A stretch of DNA of 64,000 nucleotides, taken from positions 3,596,001-3,660,000 of the forward strand of contig NZ_CP107009.1 in assembly GCF_025725665.1 (NCBI RefSeq), written 5' to 3'. Positions within the stretch are counted from its first letter, which is position 1. Every line of letters starts with the position of its first letter. The notes under the pieces were generated by a model. The model worked only from the letters and a program-made list of their open reading frames with translations. It was not told the DNA's origin and ran no database searches. The DNA comes from Halomonas sp. LR3S48. Lineage in GTDB: Bacteria; Pseudomonadota; Gammaproteobacteria; Pseudomonadales; Halomonadaceae. Positions 1 through 8,093 of this stretch are shown here, one piece after another. The position numbers were made by a program, and so were the translations under genes.

Positions 1-14
1 TGTGAGACCTTGGG

Positions 15-34
15 TATAGTGCTTTGGTACTGCC
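15..34 (+). promoter_or_regulatory. Putative regulator site, GTRCYTTGG type
   Basis: TATAGTGCTTTGGTACTGCC lies about 80 bases upstream of the first gene. It aligns without gaps to the site at 10942-10962, sharing ATAGT, TTGGTAC and flanking bases. Related GTACTTTGG-type sequences precede both pqqA genes and the FIST gene. A NarL/LuxR-type response regulator is encoded at 11698, so this may be its target. That link is inference. Confidence 0.4.
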
Positions 35-115
35 TCATTGCGACCATGGAAACATTCTCCCTTCCCCCTGCCTTGCCTAAGGTCATGAACACGACACCAA
101 CCGGGGGAATGACTC

Positions 116-1285
116 ATGTCGATCCGCGTCACGAGAGTCGCGACCATCCTCGGCCTCTGGCTGGCACTCCCTGCTGCGGTCATGGCCCTGGACGTACGCA
201 TCGGCTACGTCCAGTGGGTGCCGGACGCCGGTCCCGTGCTGTCGAACGTGACTCCCGACCCGGAGGACGCCGGTCTGCGCGGTGCCGAGCTGGCCGCCGC
301 CGACAACAACGCCAGCGGGCGCTTCCTCGACCAGCACTATGCATTGGAGTCGCACGTTGCCGAGAGCGAGGAGCAGGCATACGCGGCCTTCGAGCAGATG
401 CTCGACGACGGCATCGAGCTGTTCGTGCTGCGCGTCCCCGCCGAGACGCTCGTGACCATGGCCGATGCGGCGACCGAGCGGGCGTTGGTCTTCAACGCCG
501 GGGCCAAGGAGGACTCGCTGCGCACCGGCGATTGCCGCCCCCACGTCCTGCATACCCAGCCGAGCTACGCCATGCTGACCGACGCCCTTGCCCAGTGGCT
601 CAACCTGCGGCGCTGGCAGCAGGCCTTCCTGATCGCCGGACCGACCGACGACGACCGCGCCTGGGCCGAGGCCTTCCGCCGCTCGGCCGGGCGCTTCGGC
701 ATCGAGCTCGTCGCCGACAAGACCTGGACCTTCGACGCCGACCTGCGGCGCACGGCGTCGCGCGAGCTGCCGCTGTTCACCCAGGCGGACGACTATGACG
801 TGGTGGTGGTCGCCGATACCCGCGGCGACTTCGGCGAGTACGTCCCTTTCAACACCTGGCTGCCGCGCCCCGTGGTGGGCACCCAGGGCATGAGCCCGGT
901 GGCCTGGCATCGGGTAGTGGAAAGCTGGGGCGCCGCCCAACTGCAGAACCGGTTCCGCGAACTGGCCGGGCGCGACATGAACGGAGAGGACTACGCTGCC
1001 TGGGCGGGCGTGCGCTCGCTGGGCACGGCGGTCACCGAACTCGGCGCGGCCGACCGCGAGGCAATTCGCGACTTCATCCTCTCCGAGGACTTCCAACTGG
1101 CCGCCTTCAAGGGTCGCCGTCTCGGCTACCGACCGTGGAACGGCCAACTGCGTCAGCCGATTCCGCTGGTGCATCCCCAAGGGCTGGTGATCACCGCCCC
1201 CATCGAAGGCTTCCTGCACCCGATCACCGATCTCGACTCCCTGGGCTACGACGCCGCCGAAAGCGACTGCCGCATCCGTCCTTGA
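116..1285 (+). CDS. PQQ-associated ABC transporter substrate-binding protein
   Basis: This 389-residue periplasmic binding protein resembles the branched-chain amino-acid receptor fold (type I). It matches the family found only beside PQQ-dependent alcohol catabolism genes (TIGR03863 type). Residues 1-24 form a signal peptide ending in AAVMA, and the mature protein begins LDVRIGYVQW. A GGGGGAA ribosome-binding sequence precedes the ATG. It is first of four co-directional genes (binding protein, beta-propeller, ATPase, permease). The ligand is unknown; the family association suggests a role with quinoprotein alcohol oxidation. Confidence 0.85.
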   Translation: MSIRVTRVATILGLWLALPAAVMALDVRIGYVQWVPDAGPVLSNVTPDPEDAGLRGAELAAADNNASGRFLDQHYALESHVAESEEQAYAAFEQMLDDGIELFVLRVPAETLVTMADAATERALVFNAGAKEDSLRTGDCRPHVLHTQPSYAMLTDALAQWLNLRRWQQAFLIAGPTDDDRAWAEAFRRSAGRFGIELVADKTWTFDADLRRTASRELPLFTQADDYDVVVVADTRGDFGEYVPFNTWLPRPVVGTQGMSPVAWHRVVESWGAAQLQNRFRELAGRDMNGEDYAAWAGVRSLGTAVTELGAADREAIRDFILSEDFQLAAFKGRRLGYRPWNGQLRQPIPLVHPQGLVITAPIEGFLHPITDLDSLGYDAAESDCRIRP

Positions 1286-1358
1286 AGGCCATATGCCTGC
1301 TCGGCCATCCGCCCCGGCGACGATTCGACACAACTTACCAACAACAAGGAATCCGACG

Positions 1359-2327
1359 ATGAATCCGCTACTGCGCACCGCCCTGGCTGCGACGCTGCTC
1401 GCCCTCGCCTCCCCCGCCCTGGCCGGCCTGGCCTACGTCTCCAACGAGAAGGACAACAGCATTTCGGTGATCGATACCGACTCTCTGGAGGTCATCGAGA
1501 CGATCCCGGTCGGCAAGCGCCCTCGCGGCATTCTGCTCTCCAAGGACCACACCAAGCTCTATATCTGCGCCAGCGACGACGATACCGTGCAGATCATGGA
1601 CCTGGCGACGCGCCGCATCGTCGATACCCTGCCCTCGGGGGAGGACCCCGAGCAGTTCGCGCTGCACCCCAACGATCGCTGGTTGTTCATTGCCAACGAG
1701 GACGATGCCATCGTCACCGTGGTGGACGTCCCGACCAAGGAGGTACTGGCCCAGATCGAGGTCGGTATCGAACCGGAGGGCATGGCTGTCAGCCCCGACG
1801 GGCGCTGGGCGGTCAATACCAGCGAGACCACCAGCATGCTGCACTGGATCGATACCGAGGACTTCGAGATCAAGAAGAACATGGTGGTCGGCCAGCGTCC
1901 CCGCCACGTGGAGTTCAGCAGCGACGGCAAGGTGGCCTGGGCCTCGGCCGAGATCGGCGGGACCGTCCACGTCATTGATGTCGAGGCGCTGGAGGAGATC
2001 GCCACGCTCGAGTTCTCCATCCGCGGAGTCAACAGCGACAAGGTGCAGCCGGTGGGGGTCGCGCTCACTTCCGACGGCCGTTACGCCTTCGTCGCGCTCG
2101 GCCCCGCCAACCATGTTGCCGTCCTCGACGCCCAGACTTACGAAGTACTCGACTACCTGCTGGTGGGTCGGCGCGTCTGGCAACTGGCCTTCAACGAGGA
2201 CGAGAGCCTGCTCTTCACCACCAACGGCATCAGCGGGGACGTTTCGGTGATCGACGTCGAGCAGCTGGCCGTGACTCGCTCCATCGAGGTCGGCCGCTAT
2301 CCCTGGGGCGTGGTCGTCGCACCATGA
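1359..2327 (+). CDS. PQQ-catabolism-associated beta-propeller protein
   Basis: A 322-residue secreted protein built of YVTN-type repeats (TIGR03866 type). It has a signal peptide (residues 1-22, ending SPALA) and then repeated units such as LAYVSNEKDNSISVID, LYICASDDDTVQIMD and LFIANEDDAIVTVVD. I chose the ATG at 1359 because an AAGGA site lies 8 bases upstream and the signal peptide begins there; the 22 in-frame codons upstream look non-coding. Its stop overlaps the next start. The function is unknown; a periplasmic scaffold or sensor for the alcohol-oxidation system is plausible. Confidence 0.85.
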   Translation: MNPLLRTALAATLLALASPALAGLAYVSNEKDNSISVIDTDSLEVIETIPVGKRPRGILLSKDHTKLYICASDDDTVQIMDLATRRIVDTLPSGEDPEQFALHPNDRWLFIANEDDAIVTVVDVPTKEVLAQIEVGIEPEGMAVSPDGRWAVNTSETTSMLHWIDTEDFEIKKNMVVGQRPRHVEFSSDGKVAWASAEIGGTVHVIDVEALEEIATLEFSIRGVNSDKVQPVGVALTSDGRYAFVALGPANHVAVLDAQTYEVLDYLLVGRRVWQLAFNEDESLLFTTNGISGDVSVIDVEQLAVTRSIEVGRYPWGVVVAP

Positions 2328-3103
2328 ACGCCGCGATCCAGGACGTTCAAGCGCCGATGTTCGAGGCCCTCGACATCGAGCATCGCTACGGCTCTCGCCG
2401 CGCCCTCGACGGGGTGAGCTTCACCCTCCTCCGCGGCGGATTCCATGCCCTGCTCGGCCCCAACGGTGCCGGCAAGAGCACCCTGATCGGATTGATGACC
2501 GGCCTGCTGCGCAGCCAGGCCGGCGAGATCCGCATCGGCGGTCATTCGCTGACCCGCGAACCGCGCCGGGTGCGACGCCAGCTCGGCGTGGTCTTCCAGC
2601 AGCTGACGCTGGACCTCGACCTCAGCGTACGCCAGAACCTGCTCTATCATGCGTCGCTGCACGGGCTGGGGCGACGCCTGGCTCGCCAGCGCTGCGACCG
2701 AGAACTCGCCCGCCAAGGGCTCGAGGAGCGCGCCGACGAACGGGTGCGCCAGCTCAACGGCGGCCACCGGCGCCGGCTGGAAATCGCCCGGGCATTGCTG
2801 CACGAGCCGGCACTGCTGGTGCTCGACGAGGCCAGCGTCGGGCTGGATGCCGCCAGCCGTCAGGCACTCAACGAGCACGTGCGCGCGCTGTGCCGTGAGC
2901 GCGACATGACGGTGCTGTGGACGACCCATCTGCTCGACGAGATCGACCCCGACGACAACGTGGTGATGCTGTGCGCCGGCAGCGTGGTGGCCGCCGGCCA
3001 GGCCCAAGCGCTGTGCGCGCGGACCCACAGTGCCACGCTGCAGGATGCCTTCCGCCACCTGACCGGCGGGCAGGGCCCCGACAACGAGGAGGGGCGCACA
3101 TGA
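2324..3103 (+). CDS. PQQ-associated ABC transporter ATPase
   Basis: This 259-residue ATP-binding subunit carries Walker A GPNGAGKST (about residue 46), signature LNGGHRRRLEIARALL, Walker B LLVLDEASVGLD and the H-loop TTHLL. It resembles the CcmA/DrrA-like group and the TIGR03864 family linked to PQQ-dependent catabolism. The start overlaps the stop of the beta-propeller gene (ATGA), which implies translational coupling. It pairs with the ABC-2 type permease downstream. That permease type normally exports, so the direction of transport by this system, which also has a binding protein, is uncertain. Confidence 0.88.
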   Translation: MNAAIQDVQAPMFEALDIEHRYGSRRALDGVSFTLLRGGFHALLGPNGAGKSTLIGLMTGLLRSQAGEIRIGGHSLTREPRRVRRQLGVVFQQLTLDLDLSVRQNLLYHASLHGLGRRLARQRCDRELARQGLEERADERVRQLNGGHRRRLEIARALLHEPALLVLDEASVGLDAASRQALNEHVRALCRERDMTVLWTTHLLDEIDPDDNVVMLCAGSVVAAGQAQALCARTHSATLQDAFRHLTGGQGPDNEEGRT

Positions 3104-3909
3104 ATCTTGCCGCCTACTGGTACTGTTTCCTCGGCGTCGGCGGCCGCGAGTGGCGCCGCTTCGTGCAGCAACGCACGCGCTTCTTCAGTGCCCTGGTGCG
3201 CCCTCTTCTGTGGCTGGTGGTCTTCGCCGCCGGCTTTCGCGCCGTGCTGGGCATCTCGATCATGGAGCCCTACGGCACCTACATCGTCTACGAGGTCTAC
3301 ATCACCCCGGGGCTGTGCTGCATGATCCTGCTGTTCAACGGCATGCAGGGCTCACTGTCGATGGTCTACGACCGCGAGATGGGCAGCATGAAGGTACTCT
3401 TGATGAGCCCGCTGTCGCGGCCCTTCCTGCTGCTGTGCAAGGTACTGGCGATCTCGCTGGTGTCGCTGGTCCAGGTCTACGCCTTCCTCGCCATCGCCTG
3501 GTGGTACGGCATTCGCCCGCCGCTGCTCGGCCTGGCCACGGTGCTGCCCGCCTTGCTGCTGGTGGCGATGATGCTAGGTAGCCTGGGGCTGGTACTGGCC
3601 AATGCCGTGCGGCAACTGGAGAACTTCGCCGGCGTGATGAACTTCGTGATTTTCCCGCTGTTCTTCCTCTCCTCGGCGCTCTACCCGCTGTGGAAGATGC
3701 AGGAGGCGGGGCCCTGGCTCTACTGGCTGTGCGCCAACAATCCCTTCACCCATGGCGTGGAGCTGGTGCGCTTCGCCCTCTACGGACGGCTCGCGCTGGA
3801 GCCGCTGCTGTGGTGCCTGGGGCTGACCGCGCTTTTCGCCACCGTGGCGGTGCTCACCTTCAACCTGCAGCGCGGCCAGGGCGTGCTGCGCCAGGGCTCA
3901 GCGACCTAG
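3100..3909 (+). CDS. PQQ-associated ABC-2 type permease
   Basis: A 269-residue inner-membrane permease of the ABC-2 family (TIGR03861 type, PedC-like). About six hydrophobic segments are visible, beginning around residue 24 (FFSALVRPLLWLVVF). The start at 3100 is the ATG of an ATGA overlap with the ATPase stop; the longer open frame to 2917 lies inside the ATPase gene and is rejected. The last four bases overlap convergently with the dihydroorotate-dehydrogenase-like gene on the other strand. The substrate is unknown. Confidence 0.87.
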   Translation: MNLAAYWYCFLGVGGREWRRFVQQRTRFFSALVRPLLWLVVFAAGFRAVLGISIMEPYGTYIVYEVYITPGLCCMILLFNGMQGSLSMVYDREMGSMKVLLMSPLSRPFLLLCKVLAISLVSLVQVYAFLAIAWWYGIRPPLLGLATVLPALLLVAMMLGSLGLVLANAVRQLENFAGVMNFVIFPLFFLSSALYPLWKMQEAGPWLYWLCANNPFTHGVELVRFALYGRLALEPLLWCLGLTALFATVAVLTFNLQRGQGVLRQGSAT

Positions 3910-4823
3910 CAGCGATTCTGCTGACATAGCCAATGGGCGATCCACGGCCCCTCGTAGACCAGCGCTTCGTGCAGTTGCACCAGCACGGCGCCGGCTTCCA
4001 GTCGCGCCGAGACGTGCTCGGCCGTCGCGACACCGCCAACCGAGATCAGTGGCAGGCTACCCTTCAGCAGCTCAACGGCTTGGGCGACCTGGCGACACGC
4101 CTGGCGTTGACACTCCGGCCTTTGCCATTCGGCGTAGCGCTTCGGCGTGGCCGGCGGCCCGGCATCGCACGCCAGGACCACCCCCTCGCAGCCCAGCCCC
4201 GCCAGATGCGGCAAGATGACGGGTGGCGCCGTCGCTTCGCGCTCAAGGCGCAGCTTGACCGTCAGCGGTACCTGGCGGCCAGTGCAGGCAGACAGCCGTT
4301 GCTGCTCTCGCTTCAACGCGCTCAGCAGCCTTTGCAGCTCGCCCAGCCGTGCGGGGTGCTGCAACGCCACGGCCTGGGGGCTGCCGAGATTGACGGCGAT
4401 ATAATCGGCATGTCGCCAAGCCGCACGCAGGCCGGCGAGAAGCTCTTCCGGAGCATGTGCCGTCGAGGTGCGTGGATCGAGGCCGACATTGATGCCCAGG
4501 ATGGCATCGCCCGCCTGCGGAAGAGGGTTCATGGCTCTGCCTGGTCGCGGCGACCACGAGCCGATCTCGATGCAGCCGAAGCCAAGCGCCGACGCCCGGC
4601 GTCCCAGCCACCCGCCGCGATCGAAGCCGGCCGCAATGCCCAGCGGATTGGGAAATGTCAGACCCATGGCCTGCACTGGCGCCAGCCTCTCGGCGCCGCC
4701 AGCCCCGCCCATCAGCGCCGGTGGATCGGGCATTCGAGCGGCCAGATGCGCGCGAGCACAGGCGACACCCCGGCCCAGGCGCGGCGTTCGCTGCATCAGG
4801 GCGCCCATCAGGCGTCGGGACAT
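3906..4823 (-). CDS. Dihydroorotate-dehydrogenase-like flavoprotein, divergent
   Basis: A 305-residue class-2 DHODH-like protein. The N-terminal flavin motif NPLGIAAGFDRGG and the C-terminal phosphate loop LISVGGVATAEHV are present. Compared with E. coli PyrD (from memory), the LINRMGFNN segment is deleted, NISSPNT is NLGSPQA, and the ATNTT motif is ACDAG. The candidate catalytic Ser stays, but most orotate-contacting Asn residues are gone. It follows the SerC-like gene by 23 bases, last in the second pqq operon. I infer a flavin enzyme with a new substrate, not pyrimidine synthesis. The ATG at 4823 is the likeliest start, but the ribosome site is weak. Confidence 0.75.
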   Translation of the reverse strand: MSRRLMGALMQRTPRLGRGVACARAHLAARMPDPPALMGGAGGAERLAPVQAMGLTFPNPLGIAAGFDRGGWLGRRASALGFGCIEIGSWSPRPGRAMNPLPQAGDAILGINVGLDPRTSTAHAPEELLAGLRAAWRHADYIAVNLGSPQAVALQHPARLGELQRLLSALKREQQRLSACTGRQVPLTVKLRLEREATAPPVILPHLAGLGCEGVVLACDAGPPATPKRYAEWQRPECQRQACRQVAQAVELLKGSLPLISVGGVATAEHVSARLEAGAVLVQLHEALVYEGPWIAHWLCQQNRC

Positions 4824-4846
4824 GCCGGTGGATCGGTGCACGACGG

Positions 4847-5956
4847 CTAGCCGAAGCGCCTGAGCGCTCGACCGTGACGCAATGCGAACGCCTCCATGAA
4901 GGCGATCAGCGCATCGACCCCCGCTTCGGGCATGGCGTTGTAGAGGCTGGCGCGCAGCCCGCCCACGGCGGAATGACCCTGCAGATTGAGCAGCCCCTCT
5001 CGACGTGCTTGCTCGACGAACTCGCAGGTCAGAGACGGCACGGCAAGCTGGAAGCAGACGTTCATCCGCGACCTGTCTGCCACCTGCTGCTCGCAGGCGT
5101 AGAACTCACTGGCGTCGATGAAGGTATAGAGCTTCTCGCTCTTGCGGCGGTTGCGCGCGGCCATCGCGCCCAGGCCCCCCTGCGCCCGTAGCCAGCGGAA
5201 GACCAGCCCGGCGAGATAGATGGCGTGGGTCGGCGGCGTATTGAAACGGTTGTCGCTCTCGACCTGGATTCGATAGCTGAACGTGGAGGGGCACGCCGGC
5301 CAGGCCGGTCTCAGAAGGTCGTCGCGAACGATGACGAGCGTCATCCCGGCCGGGCCGATGTTCTTCTGGGCACCGGCGTAGATCACGCCGAAGCGCTCGA
5401 CGTCGATCGGGCGGGAGAGGAAGTCGGATGTCATGTCGGCGATCAGGGGAATGCCCTGCGCGTCGGGCAGCCGGTGGTACGTCAACCCGTCGGCGGTCTC
5501 GTTGCTGGTGATGTGGCAGTAGCCCGCCCGAGGATCGAGCCGCCAATCCCTGCCTCGTGGCAACCGACGGTAGCCGTAAACGGCACCGCTGGCGGCCAGG
5601 TTGACCCGCACGTAGCGCCGGGCCTCGGCGATCGCCTTGCGCGACCAGTGCCCCGTATCGGCGTAGTCCGCCCGACCATCCGGTGGGAGCAGGTTCATCG
5701 GCAGCAGCGAGAACTGGGTCGACGCACCGCCCGGCAGGAACAGTACATGGTAGTTCGACGGCAGGCCGAGCAGTTCACGCAGATCGCACCGCGCCTGGCG
5801 CACGATACCCTGGAACTCCTCCCCGGTGAACGGCATCTCGAGGATCGACATGCCGCTGCGACGGCAGTCCAGCAGCTCCCGCCGGGCCTCGAGCAGCACC
5901 TCGCGGGGCATCACGCCGGGGCCGGCGGCGAAGTTGTAGACAGACCGGGCCTGCAT
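4847..5956 (-). CDS. SerC-like PLP aminotransferase lacking the phosphate site
   Basis: A 369-residue fold-type I aminotransferase, clearly homologous to phosphoserine aminotransferase. The PLP lysine is K198 in YAGAQKNIGPAG, and the carboxylate Arg in GGLRASLYNAM is kept. Canonical SerC has a His-Arg pair in SHRGKEF that binds substrate phosphate; here the segment is PFTGEEF. The GHR motif near the C-terminus is GHS. I infer that it uses a non-phosphorylated amino or keto substrate. It sits between a DUF989-like gene (10-base gap) and the DHODH-like gene. The start is ATG 5956, where the conserved NFAAGPG region begins soon after. Confidence 0.8.
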   Translation of the reverse strand: MQARSVYNFAAGPGVMPREVLLEARRELLDCRRSGMSILEMPFTGEEFQGIVRQARCDLRELLGLPSNYHVLFLPGGASTQFSLLPMNLLPPDGRADYADTGHWSRKAIAEARRYVRVNLAASGAVYGYRRLPRGRDWRLDPRAGYCHITSNETADGLTYHRLPDAQGIPLIADMTSDFLSRPIDVERFGVIYAGAQKNIGPAGMTLVIVRDDLLRPAWPACPSTFSYRIQVESDNRFNTPPTHAIYLAGLVFRWLRAQGGLGAMAARNRRKSEKLYTFIDASEFYACEQQVADRSRMNVCFQLAVPSLTCEFVEQARREGLLNLQGHSAVGGLRASLYNAMPEAGVDALIAFMEAFALRHGRALRRFG

Positions 5957-5966
5957 CGTGGCGCGC

Positions 5967-6470
5967 CTAGAAGAACTGCAGGCCATGGCCGCTGGCCAGC
6001 ATGAGGAACAGCAGCGGCAGCGACAGGATGGTGTTGGTACGCGACGACAGGAAGGTGATGCGCGAGCAGCGTACCCGCTCCTCCATCGGCGCCGGCACGA
6101 AGCCGAGCACCTTCTTCTGGTGCGGCCAGAGCACCAGCCACAGGTTGAGCAGCATCAACGTGCCGATCCAGGCGCCCATGCCGATGACCGCCAGCGGCCC
6201 TTGCAGCAGCAGGGCGTCCGGCAGCCAGCCGCGATACCACAGCATGCCCATGCCGGTGGCCCAGACCACGATCGAGGCGTAGCGGAAGGTGCCGTGCTCG
6301 CGCTGCATCCGCGCCTCAAGATCGGCGCTGCGCGATGGCTCGTCGCGCTCCGCACCGAACGGCTTGAACGTCGGCTGCTTCACGACATTGGCGTAGTTGT
6401 GCCCGATCCAGACGAGGGCAAACAGCAGGTGCGACCAGCGCAACAGAAGATCGAGGAATGATGCCAACAT
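5967..6470 (-). CDS. DUF989/PuuD-like small membrane protein
   Basis: A 167-residue integral membrane protein with about four hydrophobic helices. The N-terminus reads LLRWSHLLFALVWIGHNYAN, resembling the N-terminal membrane domain of the PuuD/DUF989 family, which carries conserved helix histidines that could bind heme. It has no cytochrome c domain, unlike full-length PuuD. It lies in the second pqqA-D-E operon, between a 30-residue peptide gene and the SerC-like gene. A role in electron transfer or in anchoring a biosynthetic complex is inference. ATG 6470 is preceded by GGGAG. Confidence 0.65.
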   Translation of the reverse strand: MLASFLDLLLRWSHLLFALVWIGHNYANVVKQPTFKPFGAERDEPSRSADLEARMQREHGTFRYASIVVWATGMGMLWYRGWLPDALLLQGPLAVIGMGAWIGTLMLLNLWLVLWPHQKKVLGFVPAPMEERVRCSRITFLSSRTNTILSLPLLFLMLASGHGLQFF

Positions 6471-6514
6471 GGAGAAACTCCCGTTCTGGTGAGGGTTGCG
6501 CAGCCCAAGCAGCG

Positions 6515-6607
6515 CTAGACCAGCATGCGCAGCCACAGGTAGAGCATGGCCGTCAGGGCGACGCCGGCCGACATGGTGCCGGCCAGCGAGTCGTGGGGGA
6601 GCTTCAT
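6515..6607 (-). CDS. 30-residue predicted membrane peptide
   Basis: A short gene whose ATG (6605-6607) overlaps the pqqE2 stop (6604-6606) in an ATGA arrangement, the usual sign of coupled translation. The product starts MKLPHDSLAGTM and ends with a hydrophobic segment, ALTAMLYLWLRMLV, consistent with one membrane helix. I recognise no family. Location and coupling suggest that it is real and acts with the radical-SAM or membrane components. Alternatively it could be a chance frame, but the overlap and the composition argue against that. Confidence 0.55.
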   Translation of the reverse strand: MKLPHDSLAGTMSAGVALTAMLYLWLRMLV

Positions 6608-7743
6608 GCGCCCCTCTCCTCGGGCGCCAATCCGCCCTGGCGAGCGATGAGTTCGCCGCATCCGCCCGCCCCCTGCGATTGGGCGATGGCCTGCCGGATC
6701 ACGGCGTGATGCGGCGACTTGCTGCATGCCGGGTCGGCATTGGCGGCGTCACCGGTGAGCAGCAGCGCCTGGCAGCGGCAACCGCCGAAGTCGAGTTCGC
6801 GCTCATCGCAACTGCGGCAGGGCTCCTTCATCCAGTCGTCGCCCCGGTACTTGCGGAAGGTGGGTGACTCCCGCCACAGCCACTCGAGGCTATGCTCGCG
6901 TACGCTGGGGAAATCCAGCGTCTCGAGGGTGCGTGCCTGCGAGCAGGGCAGCGCCGCGCCGTCCGGGGCGATGGTCAGGTGGATCGCGCCCCAGCCGTTC
7001 ATGCACGCCTTGGGGCGGCCTTCGTAGTAGTCGGGAATGACGAAGAAGATGGTCATCGAGTCACCCAGCCGGCGGCGTGCCTTGGCGACCTCGGCCTCGG
7101 CCCAGGCCAGTTCCTCGCGGGTGGGCAGCAGCCGGTCCCGGTTGAGCAAGGCCCAGTTGTAGTACTGGACGTTGGCCAGTTCCAGGTATTCCATGCCCAG
7201 CGAGCTGGCCAGCTCGATGATCTCGGGAATCTGCGCGATGTTGTGGCGGGTGATCGGTACGTTGAGCACCATGGGAAAGCCGTGTGCCTTGATCTCGCGT
7301 GCCATGGCCAGCTTGCGGTCGAAGCTTTCCACCCCGGCCAGCATGTTGGCCGTATGCCGGTCGCTCGACTGAAAGCCCAACTGGATGTGCTTGAGCCCTG
7401 CCTCCTTGAGCGCTGCCAGACGACGGGAGGTCAGGCCGATCCCCGAGGTGATCAGGTTGGTGTAGTAGCCCAGGTCGTTGGCCTCCGCGACCAGTTCCTC
7501 CAGATCCTTGCGCAGCGTCGGTTCGCCGCCGGAGAAGCCGATCTGCATCGCCCCCAGTTCGCGGGCCTCGCGAATCACCCGCTTCCATTCGGCGGTGCTC
7601 AGCTCATCCTCGCCGTAGCGCTCGTAATCCACCGGATTGCTGCAGAAAACGCACTTGAGCGGGCAACGATAAGTGAGTTCCAGCAGCACCCAGATGGGCT
7701 TGCCTTCACCGTCGAGGCTCGGCACGGATCCAACCTTTGGCAT
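6604..7743 (-). CDS. pqqE: PqqE paralogue, radical SAM peptide cyclase
   Basis: A 379-residue radical SAM/SPASM enzyme closely resembling PqqE, which joins Glu and Tyr of PqqA by a carbon-carbon bond. The SAM cluster cysteines are C27, C31 and C34 (CPLKCVFC). Auxiliary-cluster cysteines lie in KACMNGWG, ALPCSQ, CRSCDE and GGCRCQA. It is a second copy; the canonical gene is at 19351. ATG 7743 overlaps the end of pqqD2 by 38 bases, as pqqD-pqqE genes often do. No pqqB or pqqC accompanies it, so its product may differ from PQQ or may feed the main pathway. Confidence 0.85.
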   Translation of the reverse strand: MPKVGSVPSLDGEGKPIWVLLELTYRCPLKCVFCSNPVDYERYGEDELSTAEWKRVIREARELGAMQIGFSGGEPTLRKDLEELVAEANDLGYYTNLITSGIGLTSRRLAALKEAGLKHIQLGFQSSDRHTANMLAGVESFDRKLAMAREIKAHGFPMVLNVPITRHNIAQIPEIIELASSLGMEYLELANVQYYNWALLNRDRLLPTREELAWAEAEVAKARRRLGDSMTIFFVIPDYYEGRPKACMNGWGAIHLTIAPDGAALPCSQARTLETLDFPSVREHSLEWLWRESPTFRKYRGDDWMKEPCRSCDERELDFGGCRCQALLLTGDAANADPACSKSPHHAVIRQAIAQSQGAGGCGELIARQGGLAPEERGA

Positions 7744-8005
7744 GGGCCACCTCCAGAAATTTGACGACCCCCTTGGCGATGGCATCGCGCTCGGCATCGT
7801 AGCGTGTGACGAGTTCATCGACGATGGCGGTCACGGTCGTGTCTCCATCGCACTGCGCGAGGATGCGACCGCCGGTCTCGTTCAACTTGACGATGCCTTC
7901 GGGGTAGAGCAGGACATGGGCATGCTGGGACGCTTCCCAGCGAAAGAGGAAAGTCGGATGTATCGAATAGCGAGTCGTCATGTCGGTGTTCGCTTGGTCA
8001 CTCAT
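7706..8005 (-). CDS. pqqD: PqqD paralogue, peptide chaperone
   Basis: A 99-residue RiPP recognition element. PqqD binds the PqqA peptide and presents it to PqqE. Family features visible are [20 protein letters not shown] and the C-terminal helix around VVKFLEVAHAKGWI. The ATG at 8005 has an AGGAG site about 10 bases upstream. It lies 88 bases downstream of the second pqqA, with a stem-loop between, and overlaps pqqE2. The second copy in the window is at 20495. Confidence 0.85.
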   Translation of the reverse strand: MSDQANTDMTTRYSIHPTFLFRWEASQHAHVLLYPEGIVKLNETGGRILAQCDGDTTVTAIVDELVTRYDAERDAIAKGVVKFLEVAHAKGWIRAEPRR

Positions 8006-8056
8006 CGCCAATTCTCCTGACCTTTTCTCTCGGAACCGCCCTTTCTCACTCGATAA

Positions 8057-8084
8057 AGCGGGAATGACAGCCGCCATTCCCGCT
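8057..8084 (-). terminator. Stem-loop between pqqA2 and pqqD2
   Basis: A perfect 10-base-pair stem (AGCGGGAATG/CATTCCCGCT) with an 8-base loop, followed on the minus strand by only TTT. It follows the pqqA2 stop by about 10 bases. A similar hairpin follows the main pqqA. It probably lets the small peptide transcript accumulate above the enzyme genes, by partial termination or 3'-end protection. Confidence 0.55.
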
Positions 8085-8093
8085 CACGCTCAG

